From positions 12,285,210 through 12,349,209 of the forward strand of contig LS997567.1 in assembly GCA_000469685.2 (NCBI GenBank): DNA of 64,000 nucleotides, written 5' to 3'. The DNA comes from Haemonchus contortus. Its lineage: Eukaryota; Nematoda; Chromadorea; Rhabditida; Trichostrongylidae. Of this stretch, positions 44,767 to 56,617 are shown piece by piece. The notes under the pieces are model-generated. The model worked only from the letters and a program-made list of their open reading frames with translations, had not been told where the DNA came from and ran no database searches. Made by a program: the position numbers and the translations under genes. Within the stretch, counting starts at the first letter, position 1; every line of letters begins with the position of its first letter.

Positions 44767-45070
44767 CGCAGTTTATGTCGGTTGTCTTTTTGAATGTTTT
44801 TTCCTCAGTCTATGCACCTTGCAGGAGCGCCCGTATAACAAACAAATACAAATGCAAACGGATACCTTCCTATCGACTTCACAGTTGATACGATGCTGCG
44901 CTTTGCTGGTTTCTAAATGGTTTGTCTCGTCAACACGTCACCATGTTAGAAAAGGCGGAGGAAGGTTCAGGCATAGTCTAGAGTTTACTACGTGTTTCAG
45001 TCGTTCTTCTTGTCAGGCAGAACATTGCAATCAAGAACATTAGAAGCATTCCCTCATGAAAAGTATTGAA
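44767..45070. other. Palindrome spacer
   Basis: 304 bases without self-complementarity between the arms. Includes a plus frame through LQERPYNKQIQMQTDTFLST, of no recognised family. Confidence 0.8.
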
Positions 45071-46785
45071 TACAAAGGAGAGCCGAACGACAGCTAACTG
45101 CAGTAGAAAGAAACTCCAGAACACCTTTGAGACCATAGTGTATGATACTTGCCTGAAGCAGTCTTAAACGAACTAATTTTGCCGATGACTACATCCAAAC
45201 TGATCAGCCTATCAAATTCTTACGTAATTCTGCCCACAATCAAATTGTGAACAGTCCCGAGGTACAGTGATCAAATGAGTCTTACTATTTGGGAGCGTCA
45301 GATGCCGGCTTGGTAGACACGTCATCCGATCTGTCCCTGTCTGCGATCTGAACTCTATATTCTTATCCATCTGAAAATTATTGACAGTAGATTGGATGCA
45401 ACATATAAAACACAAGGAGGCAATGTTCTAGAGGAGGTATGATACAAATGACATCCTTAGGTCAAGAATTTCCTCTGAGTGTAAGGAGGGAACTATACGT
45501 CGCGAGACTTCTCTCATATTATACTCTAAACCTTGTCAAGAAAGAACTACTCAAGTCTTGAATGAAAAAGACGTCCATTCAGAGCAGTGGAGAGCCAAAG
45601 AAATTCCAAATAATGTGACCTAGAAAACCCGCCTACATATATAACTACATTAGCATTAGTAGTTCTTTCAGTGAGGTTAGCACCTATAATGACTCGGCTA
45701 CATTGGCGAGCTGTATAATAATAATAATAATTTAAAAACCTACAGGAGCGGAGGGTTTCAAATACTGATGCCGATGTTGTAATCCAACTCTAGAATGACT
45801 GGTGAATAATTCCCATGAATGATTGAATGGCTTGACTCCCTTTCCATGCTCGAAAATGGTTCCACATGATAATGTACTAGGAATCTTTGAAAATGGGTTA
45901 TCAGAATGATTAACAGGTGCCAAAATATTTATGAGTGGCCCATCCAGCGTAGTTGTTCAAGGAACGTCATGACGCTCGATCGATGAACTATCACCTTTGT
46001 GGCTATAATCGGAGACTAAGGTGAGATGAGAAGTACGAAAACGCGCCCAGTTTTTGATTTCGAGGAGATACCTTGTGGAGCTTATTGAGATGATTCTAAC
46101 CCTTCATTTCTCCACTATTAGAGACACAGTTCACGATAAAAAGTGATTCCTAAAACTTATATTTGGATGTCTCACAGGGTTTAGCGAGTCATGGACAAAA
46201 CTTCGGCCTCGGACGGAGCCCCATACATGTGTGTTTCAGGTTCGTGCTCCTATCCATCAAAATGATCCGTGGTCCACGAGTATAAAAAAAGTTTAGATAG
46301 GAAGCTCAAGAATTGCTTTCATAGTGCACAACACACCGATGTGGCCGTGCTCAGAGGGCCTTGTAGAGACTGCATCACTCACACGGAGCGACTCGATCAC
46401 TCCTGACTTACAACTATCTGGGCTAATGGACAAACTCGGCAGTTTTCTGCTGAAAGCCATGGAAATCGCTCAAAATTTTGTGCATCTGGGATGAAGCTTT
46501 TTCTTCAATCACCCTTTACTCTACTTGGGCTGCGCTCTTGTTCGACAAAAAGTAGAGAGCAAGAAATTTTTTCTCAAAATGCTTTCCAGTATTTCTCGAA
46601 TGTGGGACGGCTATAGATATATCAAGGCTGACTATTCAAAGATGGAAGCATTCAACAACATTTTGGACTCGCTCAAAAAAGCAAAAGAGACATGCATCAA
46701 GTACCCGAACATATGCCTAACGAGTGCCGCTATCTCGCAAGTGCGCAACAGCAGCGTGAGGTAGTGACTATTCGGTTCGCTCGTA
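45071..46785. repeat. Right arm of a 3.9 kb palindrome
   Basis: Partner of the left arm (see that entry). Similarity fades after about 46700 but is still traceable to about 46785 ('gtgaggtagtgactatt' against 'atgatgtagtgaatatt' in the left copy). The distal 380 bases present on the left (42535-42915) are missing here. Confidence 0.9.
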
Positions 46786-47632
46786 TGTGCAACACAAAGG
46801 ATAACCAGATCATGTTTCGTGACTTTGTTTCCACAGTCGTTCGGCAGATTTAGAGGTATACTTAAGGCAAGCGTTTGGAAGACTTACGGCGGTACACATC
46901 TCGGCTTGTAACCTAGTATCATTCTTTTGTCAACAGAATCAATATTGAATGTATGAATTAAAAGAATTTTACATTTTGAAATATAGGAAATAAAACCTAC
47001 TAAAGCAAAAAAATCTCTGTGTGGAAATAAAATGTGAAACATTGGAGGTTGTGAAAGTCAGAGTAAGTATAAATGAAGAAAAAATTCGTAATATAGATTG
47101 TGAAAAACTCTATTCTTCCACTGGCAAATTGATCGGCAGAAGACAAGCATTCCCGCATTTTTTTAAATGTTGCAAAACAGATGTCAGATATATCACTGAG
47201 AAGTCTATATAGTTTCGGAGCATATTGATGATGACGCGATTTCGATTTCTCCTCCAGCAGAAAATTCAGAAGGCAGCAGCTGACCGATTGAGAGAGCTAA
47301 CCCTCCACCCTCCTTCTTTCCTCGGACGTGTGAGTGGAGGTCTAAGGAAGGTGCGAAGATTCTAATTTGGGACCATGTTCCCTCTCCCCTTTGCCACTAC
47401 TTTTCCGCACCAATTCGAACATTTAGCGTGGGTCAAAAACTCGAATTTTCTATACTGCGCTTTTATGCAGTAGAAGCTGTAGCAAAGAAAATTATCCTTC
47501 TTCAAAATATAATAGTTGGGGTGAGTAGTTTATGAGGATTCTATGAGTGAGGAGGATGAGTGCCTCCGAAACTCCTTGACGTCTGATCCGAACGGAGAAT
47601 CGTTGCAGCATGATTCTTTTTATCCAACATAA
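46786..47632. other. No gene recognised
   Basis: An A-rich frame at 47021-47212 (KCETLEVVKVRVSINEEKIR) is clean but of no recognised family. Otherwise nothing is identified. Confidence 0.3.
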
Positions 47633-47718
47633 CCAGGCACTCTCCATAAAGGGTCAAATGGTGTAAAGTACATAACCAGGCGCTCTCCATAAAGGGTCAA
47701 AAGGGTGTAAAGTAATTG
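47625..47718. repeat. Tandem duplication, about 46-base unit
   Basis: 'ataaccaggcactctccat' followed by 'aaagggtcaaatggtgtaaa' recurs immediately with 'aggcgctctcc' and one or two extra bases. Confidence 0.85.
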
Positions 47719-47905
47719 TTGCGACTAGCATTTTCTCACATTTTTCATCCGCACGCTTGGATGATTTTTCCGTTGCCTCATTTTCATCAACAAAAACTTG
47801 GAAATGTTATTCCAGAAACGACCGTCTCGTCTCTGTAAGAAGGTTCTCTTCGTTTTCCATTAGGTGATAGCGATTTGCAGCCACTTTGTTAGATTTGTTT
47901 CACAG

Positions 47906-48186
47906 CTGGTTTGGCTAATCTTCACCGGACTATGAAAGAATTTTATAACGTTTTGAAGTTGGCTTGCCCACAAGTTGTAGCGCTTGAGCTTATTCGCATC
48001 CAAGTGCTACATTATTTGGGTATTGTTCAAAGCGTCGACACCACAGAGTTGAGATGTTTCTCATTGATATTAGCCTCATTCAGTATTCAAACACACTGTT
48101 TTGACTCAACGCTTTGGTTAGCTGATCATTCCTATGAACGGTACATAGTCCTGGTAACAAAATCACCAGGTCAAAACAAGCTATAA
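47906..48186 (+). CDS. Candidate exon, unknown protein
   Basis: A nematode-like acceptor (gatttgtttcacag ending at 47905) precedes an open frame reading GLANLHRTMKEFYNVLKLAC and then PQVVALELIRIQVLHYLGIV up to a stop at 48184-48186. No ATG starts the frame, so it would be a terminal or internal exon. I recognise no family and have no upstream partner exon. Confidence 0.25.
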
Positions 48187-48189
48187 CGA

Positions 48190-49595
48190 AACAGCCTACA
48201 GCTTATCGGTTCAATGCCAATATTGGCTTACCACGTCGAACGTGTTGATGCTGATAGGCTATGTCATGGAAGTAATCAAGAAACGATGGCAAGAGGGATC
48301 TCGATAGTGCAGAGACAATGAGCACGGTGCTCGGGAAGCACAAGTGCGAGCTCGAATCCCGTGCTACGCCGAATTTTCGCCCATAACACACCAACCGTGT
48401 GAGACATTTAAAAACACTTCGGTGTGAGATTTAAACTTCAAAGAATTTTTCGACCTCTAGATTTCTGTACAGATGGACAAAGAGAGGAATCACAGCAGAA
48501 AATGTTTGTGCGGCCGCTTGCAGAGCACAAAGTAATGGGCATATGAAGTTAAAGATAACTGCTATCGAGCAGCACCCTTAATTTCGCGTATCATGGCAGC
48601 ACGCTATCTTAATTACGAGATAGAGCACACCATGGTAAGTCACGCGAGCGAGACGTCACTATAACTTGGCGGGTTCGCCAGAGTGGTAAAAAAACATCAT
48701 CTAAAAACGGCTGTCATGATTCTGGTGGTCGAGCTGAGCCGTTCTTTCAAGAATAAACGGCGTTTCTTGCTGTTCGAAATGTTTCCACAAAAGTCTTCAA
48801 GGTCAAGACATCAGTGAAGGGGTTTTGGTATCTGGTGATAGCTTAACTCTCATTCATCCTTACTTAAAGGCTGGAAGCCGCCTGCCAATTACTCGCAACC
48901 TCTGTAGATATCGACCTGTCCAGTAGCTTCACAATAGATGGCCAGTTTTACCTTCTTCCGTGTTAAGACCATGCTCGGTCAGTGTCATCGTGGAAAGGTG
49001 GGCTCTACTGGAGAGCCCGGCAAATGAAGCCTCATTCAAAGTTCCAGTTCGAAGGCAACAGTTAAAGACATGGTTTGCGATAAGTATGGCTCTCAAGATT
49101 GCACCCTAGAAATACTTGAGTTTCCAAGGATATCACAAGGGAGGCTGTTGCGTCTAAAAGCGGCTTGGATAGGACATAATAGGGGTCTCAGAACCGACTA
49201 AATCGAAGTTCACTTCAAGGCGTACTAGTTTTATGGACTTTGCAAAGGTTGTAGCTGTTGCACCATTCGCATCGGGATGCATACGTTGCACGCACGCAGT
49301 TTACTGCAGCTAGCTATTTGCAGTGGCATACACATTTGGACAGCTCGTCCAATTATTCATTGCATCTCGTCTTTCTCTTCTATCACTTCTCTCCTTTCTC
49401 TTCTATCACTTAATGTTAGCCTTTTTTGAAAACTCTTGAGCTTTTAAATACGCCGAATTTCCCGCTCTCTTTACCACTTCTACACTATTCTTTTCTCTTA
49501 CTTTCGTTGTGCGTCAAAAACTTCATACCCCAAAATTGTCGTGAATTAATCCTTCAATATGGAACTCGAGTAAAGTTTTATTGATGTTCTGCAAA
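48190..49595. other. No gene recognised
   Basis: Contains a tRNA-like B-box sequence (agctcgaatcccgtgct near 48349) without a matching tRNA fold, a duplicated pyrimidine-rich tract ('tctcttctatcact' at about 49374 and 49395) and no recognised coding sequence. Confidence 0.35.
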
Positions 49596-50250
49596 AAATG
49601 TGGAATCAGTGACAGTTGATGTAGAAATATTGCCGATGGCTGGAATAGTCGGCCATTATATTGCTACGCGTGAAAGAGTTCCTAAAACGGTCGCGCTGGG
49701 GAAAACCGCTGAGGAAGGGATAGCTAAAAAGTATTACTGTAGTAGCAGACTTCCAACCTCAGGAAACATTGAAGTGACGATCCAATCGAAAGGAACTGTT
49801 GAGGACCCGAGTACACGAACAAGAACACCTATTGCAACGCCTCCGGAGTATCTGCAACCTAAAACGAATAGACAGTGTTCTAACTTTGCCATATTGAGGC
49901 ACTTCCATGTTCGCATGTTCGCCATTTTTGAGACCTGAGCATTTTTTCTATACTCTATCAATGCACTTGGGCATGATTTCTTTCCAGTCGAACATTTGTT
50001 ACGCTTGAAGTTTTCACCATTTAGTTGTAATCGAAAGCTCGTCCTGAAAGCTTTTCAGAACTTTGTTGTGCTACCTATCACGCTTGACGGAGACCAACTT
50101 TCAACTAATAGTAACTCATACCGATGGGCGTCCAACATGAATAGAAATTTCAATAAGTCGCATCATTTGTTTCATTACGGAACAGTTGATCAACTTAAAA
50201 AATCGATAGAGCAAGTGAGACTTCCTGGCCAACCTTTAATAGTACCGTGA
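49595..50250 (+). CDS. Candidate exons, unknown protein
   Basis: Two open frames, 49600-49938 (VDVEILPMAGIVGHYIATRE) and 49990-50250 (LDGDQLSTNSNSYRWASNMN, ending RLPGQPLIVP before a stop). The second is preceded by a good acceptor (gatttctttccag ending at 49989). I could not find a donor in the first that joins both in frame. No family is recognised. Confidence 0.25.
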
Positions 50251-50783
50251 CGTGGCACGTATTAGTTCACGTTATCAAAGCTCAGGCAGAGGTATGTGAT
50301 GCCATGGTTCATCAGTCATGTTGACGCACTCAGTCATTTCATTCATGATTTCGTTGTCTATACAGAAGGTCTCTAGAGTTTCGGAGTCAATACCGTTATT
50401 GTAGCTAACATCGAGCACTCAACGTCAAAGTCACAACCAGCATGACCTTCTCTAATGTTTTTTCCAAGCGGTGCAATCAAGCAGCTCCTCGTTTGTTCGC
50501 TGGGTGATTTATAATATAAACGCATAAGTTCCTCTCACTTTCTTCAATGCCCTTTGCGCAGAATTCCCTACCGTTCCAAATGGGCATAATCACGCAGTAT
50601 CCAGAATGCAACTACGATCATGGGTACGATATATAGCCAACTGATGCTTGAAGTTGTCTCTCGGTGTGTTAACCAAGAAAACGTTCGACCCGATCCGCTC
50701 TTTTGCTTGCATCGCTGTATAGCTGCTTTGGATCGGTATAATATAAATGGTGATCAAGAGTACACTATATCTTCGGTTGCTGT

Positions 50784-53135
50784 TTTCCTGCTTTCCCGAA
50801 TAGTGCTCCGTCATGGAAATAACTCGGAAAATGGCTTAAGAATTTTTTTGTATTTATCAGAGCTTCCAGCACTAATCCAAACCTTACTGATTTTATGAGG
50901 ACGATAATTTACTTGGATATCTTTTTCTTCCTCATGAATCTTGAACAATTCTAGAGAGCACTGGCCGATCTCAAAAGAGTGAGGTTTGCTACGCAGAATT
51001 GTGCTCACGCACGGAACTATACAGAAATTTGGCTCGAGAAGCATCCTAATCTGGTGTCTCCTTCACTAACCAAGACATTACTGGTTTTATGGGGACGATA
51101 ATTGACTCGGATATCACTCTCTTGCGCATGAATAGAAAGCAATTTTACAGAGCACTGGCCGACTCCGAATGAGCGAAGCCTGCTTTCCCGAATAGTGCTC
51201 CGTCATGGAAATAACTCGGAAAATGGCTTGGGAATTTTTTTGTATTTATCAAAGCTTCCAGCACTAATCGAAACCTTACTGGTTTTATGGGGACGATAAT
51301 TTACTTGGATATCTTTTTCTTGCTCATGAATCTTGAACAATTCTAGAGAGCACTGGCCGATCTCAAAAGAGTGAGGTTTGCTACGCAGAATTGTGCTCAC
51401 GCACGGGACTATACAGAAATTTGGCTCGAGAAGCATCCTAATCTGACGTCTCCTACACTAACCAAAGCATTACTTGTTTATGAGGACGCTAATTGACTTG
51501 GATATCCCTCTCTTAGCATGAATAGAAAGCAATTTTACAGAGCACTGGCCGACTCCGAATGATCGAAGCCTGCTTTCCCGAATAGTGCTCCGTCATGGAA
51601 ATAACTCGGAAAATGGCTTGAGAATTTTTTTGTATTTATCAGAGCTTCCAGCACTAATCGAAACCTTACTGGTTTTATGGGGACGATAATTTACTTGGAT
51701 ATCTTTTTCTTGCTCATGAATCTTGAACAATTCTAGAGAGCCCTGGCGGATCTCAAAAGAATGAGGTTTGCTTCGCAGAATTGTGCTCACGCAGGGAATT
51801 ATACAGAAATTTGGCTCGAGAAGCATCCTAATCTGACGTCTCCTACACTAACCAAAGCATTACTTGTTTCATGAGGACGCTAATTCACTTGGATACAACT
51901 TTCTTGCTTATGAATCTTGAACAATTCTAGAGAGCCCTGGCGGATCTCAAAAGAGTGAGGTTTGCTTCGCAGAACTGTGCTCACGCAGGGAATTATATAG
52001 AAATTTGGCTCCAAAAGCATCCTAATCTGACGTCTCCTTCACTAATCAAAGCATTACTTGTTTCATGAGGATGCTAATTTACTTGGATACCACTTTCTTG
52101 CTCATGAATCTTGAACAGTTTTAGAGAGCCCTGGCAGATCTCCAAAGTGTGAGGTTTGCCTCGCAGAATTGTGCTCACTCAGGGAATTATACAGAAATTT
52201 GGCTCCAAAAGCATCCTAATCTGGCGTCTCCTACACCAGAGAAAACATTACTGGTTCCATAAGGACGCTAATTCACTTGGATACCACTTTCTTGCTCATG
52301 AATCTTGAACAGTTTTAGAGAGCACTGGCAGATCTCAAAAGAATGAGGTTTGCTTCGCAGAATTGTGCTCACTCAGGGAATTATACAGAAATTTGGCTCC
52401 AAAAGCATCCTGATCTGGCGTCTCCTTCACTAAGCAAAGCATTACTGGTTCCATAAGGACGCTAATTCACTTGGATACCACTTTCTTGCTCATGAATCTT
52501 GAACAATTCTAGAGAGCCCTGGCCGAGCTCAAAGCAGTGAGTTTCGCTTTCCAGAATTGTGCTCGGCAAGGGAATTATACAGAAAGTTCGCTCGGGAAGC
52601 ATTCTAATCTGGCGTCTCCTACACCAGAGAAAACATTACTGGTTCCATAAGGACGCTAATTCACTTGGATACCACTTTCTTGCTCATGAATCTTGAACAA
52701 TTCTAGAGAGCCCTGGCGGATCTCAAAAAAATGAGGTTTGCTTCGCAGAATTGTGCTCGGCAAGGAAATTATACAGAAAGTTGGCTCGAGAAGCATCCTA
52801 ATCTGGCGTCTCCTCCACTAGAGAAAACATTACTGGTTCCATAAGGACGCTAATTGACTTGGATATCACTCTCTTGCGCATGAATAGAAAGCAATTATAC
52901 AGAGCACTGGCCGACTCCGAGAGAGCGAGGCCTGCTTTCCTGAATAGTGCTCGGCCATGGAAATAACTCGGGAAATGGCTTGAGAATTTTTTTGTATTTA
53001 TCAGAGCTTCCAGCACTAATCAAAACCTTACTGGTTTTATGAGGACGCTGATTGACTTGGATGTCTTTTTCTTGCTCATGAATCTTGAACAATTTTAGAG
53101 AGCACTGGCCGATCTCGAAAGAGTGAGGTTTGCTT
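50784..53135. repeat. Satellite array, twelve monomers of about 194 bases, two types
   Basis: The landmark 'agcactggcc' or 'agccctggc' falls at 50957, 51151, 51349, 51541, 51739, 51933, 52127, 52321, 52515, 52709, 52903 and 53101, so periods are 192-198 and mostly 194. Type A units contain 'atcttgaacaattctagag' and 'tgaggtttgct'. Type B units contain 'aatagaaagcaattttacag' and 'gcctgctttcc'. Order: A B A B A A A A A A B A, so the left part is a dimer repeat of about 390 bases. The minus strand of some units is open for 77 codons (51044-50811, 51436-51203, 51826-51593); this follows from the repeat. It ends abruptly near 53135 in unrelated sequence. Confidence 0.95.
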
Positions 53136-53620
53136 ACCTACCTGGGATCAGTCCTAGGTGTCGTAGGCAGCTTTGACGGAAAAGGCGGCGCAACTGTTGA
53201 TCAGCAGACATATGTAGAATGGAACCAAAGAGTCAAACTAGAATTAAGATCATCGCTTTATTTAATAAAACTGAAAGGTATGACTTAATTCCTTAGTATC
53301 GGTGAAATCCAAACGTTTTGTTCTGCAAACAGTCAGATTCATTGAAAAGGGTCTGTATGTAGGTGCTGATCCTTCCAATCGGAACCGCTGATTCCTCAGG
53401 ATGTTTGGTTGGAAGCGCACATCGCAGCATGTTTAACTGATACTCTGTCTCGGTCAGCTGAGTCATATAGCTACGCTTTTCATATCACTGATTAGCTTTT
53501 TTAGAGCGGCTTATGGAAGTTTATTTCACTTGAGAAAAGCGATTCAGCCTTCTATTCTTGGGACGATATCGGAAACCTGCATAAAGCCCAAGGCTCTAGG
53601 CAGGTAATGATATTTTATGG
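53136..53620 (+). other. Boundary of satellite; possible short exon
   Basis: The plus frame 53138-53285 reads LGSVLGVVGSFDGKGGATVD and then QQTYVEWNQRVKLELRSSLY before a possible donor (aaaggtatgac) or a stop soon after. It looks more protein-like than its surroundings, but there is no recognised family or clear acceptor. Confidence 0.2.
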
Positions 53621-53851
53621 TTACTGATTCTCTACGGAGAGTTTGGCATTGATATGTTCGAGACCGTGCCAATCTCTCGAGGCTTCTTTCTGAACATCAG
53701 AAATCTTACCTGAAAAAACAAGAAAACCTATGCTCTCCGTAGAATCATGCCGCATACCGGGTTTTGAACAATTACATAACTTTGTTCTCGAACACAAGCG
53801 AATGATTTGCAAGCCAAAGAGAAGCATTTTCTTAGAAAATAGGCAAATCAT
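53621..53851 (-). CDS. Candidate terminal exon or exons, unknown protein
   Basis: On the minus strand an acceptor (gttttttcag) is followed by a frame encoding KISDVQKEASRDWHGLEHIN and then AKLSVENQ before a stop. Upstream, a donor (cccg|gtatgc) would give a 63-base intron that keeps the frame, so the intron may be retained or spliced. No family is recognised. Confidence 0.3.
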   Translation of the reverse strand: MICLFSKKMLLFGLQIIRLCSRTKLCNCSKPGMRHDSTESIGFLVFSGKISDVQKEASRDWHGLEHINAKLSVENQ

Positions 53852-55756
53852 TCACTGAGATCAGGAATCAACTTATATTCGCCATTCTTCATTTCGAAAA
53901 GCCGTCGCCATTCAACATTGGCGCATGTCTAAATACATTCATTTTGAAGGAAATTGGTATTGAAATGATCAGAACAACATGAGAAATGTCGTGGTCTATT
54001 TTCCACATAAATTTGGGAAATGTCAGCTACTCCACAACTCACCGGCTACTTTCAAAAGAGACGAATGCCATGTGGTTGTGGCAAACGTCATTGTTAATAA
54101 TGGTACCCTCTGGGACTCCGATGTATGAAGGACTTAAACCGAGAAATATCAGATCTCGACGATATGAGTCGAACCATATACATACTGTATAAAAACAATG
54201 AACACCAACCTTATCATACAGAAAAAGAAAAACTCGTGATTGCGTTTTTTGTGGTTTTTTGAACGTGGGTGTTGTGATTGTGCGGGGCTGAATGCTCTGA
54301 CCATGATAAGCCACACAGAACTTTTGACAGAAGCCGACGGTTACTCATAGGCGTAGGTCCTTAATAGATGGGGCAGTTCGTCAGCCATATGATATGACGG
54401 AAAGTGTAAAGGGAATTCGGAGAATCTGAGCTTGGCTTTTTCTTATATATTCCATAACGCAGAAAATACTCATACCGAGGGATTGCTAACTCTCTCTCTT
54501 TCTGTGTAGAGCTCATCTACCCTGCCTCTGCCTCAATCAGATGCTGTGATCTAGAAACGTTTCCTATCTCTTTCTTTCTCTGCTCTTTTAAAATCATGGT
54601 CCGTTCGTTGCAAAAGTTCTGCTTCTTGATCACGATCACGTGGCCTGCCGACTGGCCACACCTTGTCGTGTTCCTGAGAACGCGTGGCTCGCCGGCGGGC
54701 CGCAGTAGTATTTATTATGTATAAGGTTCATTTTCCACTTTTTGAAGCTCCCAAGTACCGAGCCGGTTTATGACCTCCTGAACAGTCTTGAGTAGCAGTG
54801 GTCAGTAAAGGAAGGTTTACTGAATGTGTTTTGAAGTGAAGGTTCTACAAACTCCGCCTTGAGTTCATTGATATGATTTCTCTCCTCGTGTCTCTTCGAG
54901 TCACTAAAAATGTAAAGAGAAGAGTAGTCTGTCGAAGTTACTCTGCTGAGAAAGCGATGACTTTAAACGTATCATTTATATCTTGTCTGTTTCCGTTTCG
55001 AGATAAATCGCAAATTGGGAAGTTCAGCTACGATTTGGTAAAAATCCCTAGCCACACTTAGCATACTAAAAGAAAGATTAGACGCCATAACGGAGCCTTA
55101 AGTGTTGTGTACAAATTCTCACTCTTTTCATGACATTTTCACAGAACTTTTCAATTTCGGTATAGATGAATCTGAAGCCGCAGCAACTGTCCACGAGACG
55201 CGAGCTCAGTCCTGCACGCCAGAAACGCTTGAAAGGTGCCTACGCTGATGGGTTGAATTTGTTACTCACCTCAATAATTTAAAGTTGCCTAAGCGAAATG
55301 CGAAAGTTTGCTGGAGGAGTGGACAATCAAGCTCACGGATCGCACCCCGGTTCACGGCGTTTCTTCCTCCACAAATAGGTTCCTAGCTTCTCCATTATCT
55401 CTTCTCAGGCTATTCTCTTGCTTTTTGGATTTTCTGAATTATGAGCCATCCACAAAATGGTCCGAACTCCTTGAAAAGTTCTCGCCTGTACACTCGACAC
55501 CCCACGGATACAGTTCCTTATATCTTTTTCTCTTTTTTTGCTTACCACTGGGTTTCTAATTATAGTAGGACCACACTAGCATTTTTAGAATATAACACGG
55601 GTCTACACCATTACGAGTTTTGCCGACAAACAGTGCTTTTAAACTGACGTTCTCGCACGCAGAAGCAAACGGCAGAGGAGAGCTAAGAGGAAACTTGCAC
55701 TCATCGCTCTCCGAGTATAATAGGAAGCAGAATCGAGCGTTATGCCAATATTTCAG
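53852..55756. other. No gene recognised; presumably holds the tetraspanin 5' exon or intron
   Basis: Frames on both strands (54314-54039 minus, 54873-55061, 55308-55559, 55441-55647 plus) have no recognised family. The first exon of the tetraspanin (start Met and most of TM1) should lie upstream of 55757, but I could not pick it out. Confidence 0.35.
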
Positions 55757-56145
55757 CTCTGCGGTATTGTTTGTGTCGGCATTGGTACATGGCTTGTTCT
55801 GGATAAGTACGCCATTGACAATCTAGCTCTGGCCACCGCACAAATCCAGGGCTACGAGCAAGAAGAGGCTCTACGCGATCTGGTAGGTATCAGAGGCTGC
55901 AAATTATCAACTCAATTCTAGTTATTTTTAGCCGTTTGTCATCCTTTCAAAATTGGAAACCAACAAAAAATTGTGGATTTCTGCGAGCTAAGCGATGTGA
56001 TGCACAAGTTAACTTTTAGGCTACCAAGCCTACAGCAGTTCGACAAATTGGCTACCTTTTGCTCGTTGGTGGTCTGCTTGTAATAACAGTTGCTTTCCTG
56101 GGTTGTTGTGGAGCTGTGAAGGAATGGCGACCACTTCTTTGTTGT
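55757..56145 (+). CDS. Tetraspanin, two exons, partial
   Basis: Exon 55757-55882 follows the acceptor atatttcag and encodes LCGIVCVGIGTWLVLDKYAI and DNLALATAQIQGYEQEEALR: the end of membrane span 1 and the small extracellular loop. A 137-base intron (55883-56019, gtaggt...aacttttag) separates exon 56020-56145, which encodes TAVRQIGYLLLVGGLLVITV, AFLGCCGAVKEWRPLLCC, that is membrane span 2 and the conserved GCCGA.kE..pLL turn, ending at the donor gtaagt. Both junctions are in phase 0. Tetraspanins organise membrane protein complexes. The large extracellular loop with its CCG motif and spans 3-4 were not found. The sequence after 56145 soon passes into a BEL/Pao element, which may lie in the next intron or may have broken the gene. 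Confidence 0.85.
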
Positions 56146-56617
56146 GTAAGTGGGATGTTGAAAGGTTAGCTTCTCGAGGAGGCGGAGTGCGGAGATTGGG
56201 CTCGTGCTGAGATTTACAGTAACTTGTACCATTTACTTTTGTAATACTTGCTTTTAGCTAAGCGTTGGAAGCGGCCAACCCGCCCACGCTCATATCTTGC
56301 TCTTTCTTTTTTAAGAATTCACTGAAACACCGTTGTCTTTATTGTTTCGAATGGGTATTACTCGAGTCTTCACGCACCCATCCTGGTTATCTGGTGCACC
56401 GGCCTAACAGCTAATTTTTCCGCGTCAACGAGTAACATCTTTGGTGCCTGGAACGGAGACAGCTGTCACGAGCAAACTTTTACGGTCTTTCCTAAGACCC
56501 ATAATCTTAATTTATTTGGCCCTCACAAGGGAATCTCCCGTACGACGTACCTGGAGACATCTTCTGTAATCACTTTCACTCAAAAACTCAACTTTCACTT
56601 CGGAAATCGCGCAAAAA
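56146..56617. other. Tetraspanin intron or BEL/Pao 5' flank
   Basis: 'tggtgcctggaacgga' at 56442-56457 looks like a tRNA primer binding site (TGG then a tRNA 3' complement) about 160 bases upstream of the gag-like frame. No LTR was confirmed. Confidence 0.25.

Noticed and set aside
42880..46785. Palindrome as a simple assembly mirror
   Set aside because: The arms differ by many substitutions and arm-specific indels, including about 185 bases in one arm, which a mirrored artefact would not show.
48240..48370. tRNA-like sequence with a B-box-like motif
   Set aside because: No acceptor, D or anticodon arms could be folded around it; at most an old SINE relic.
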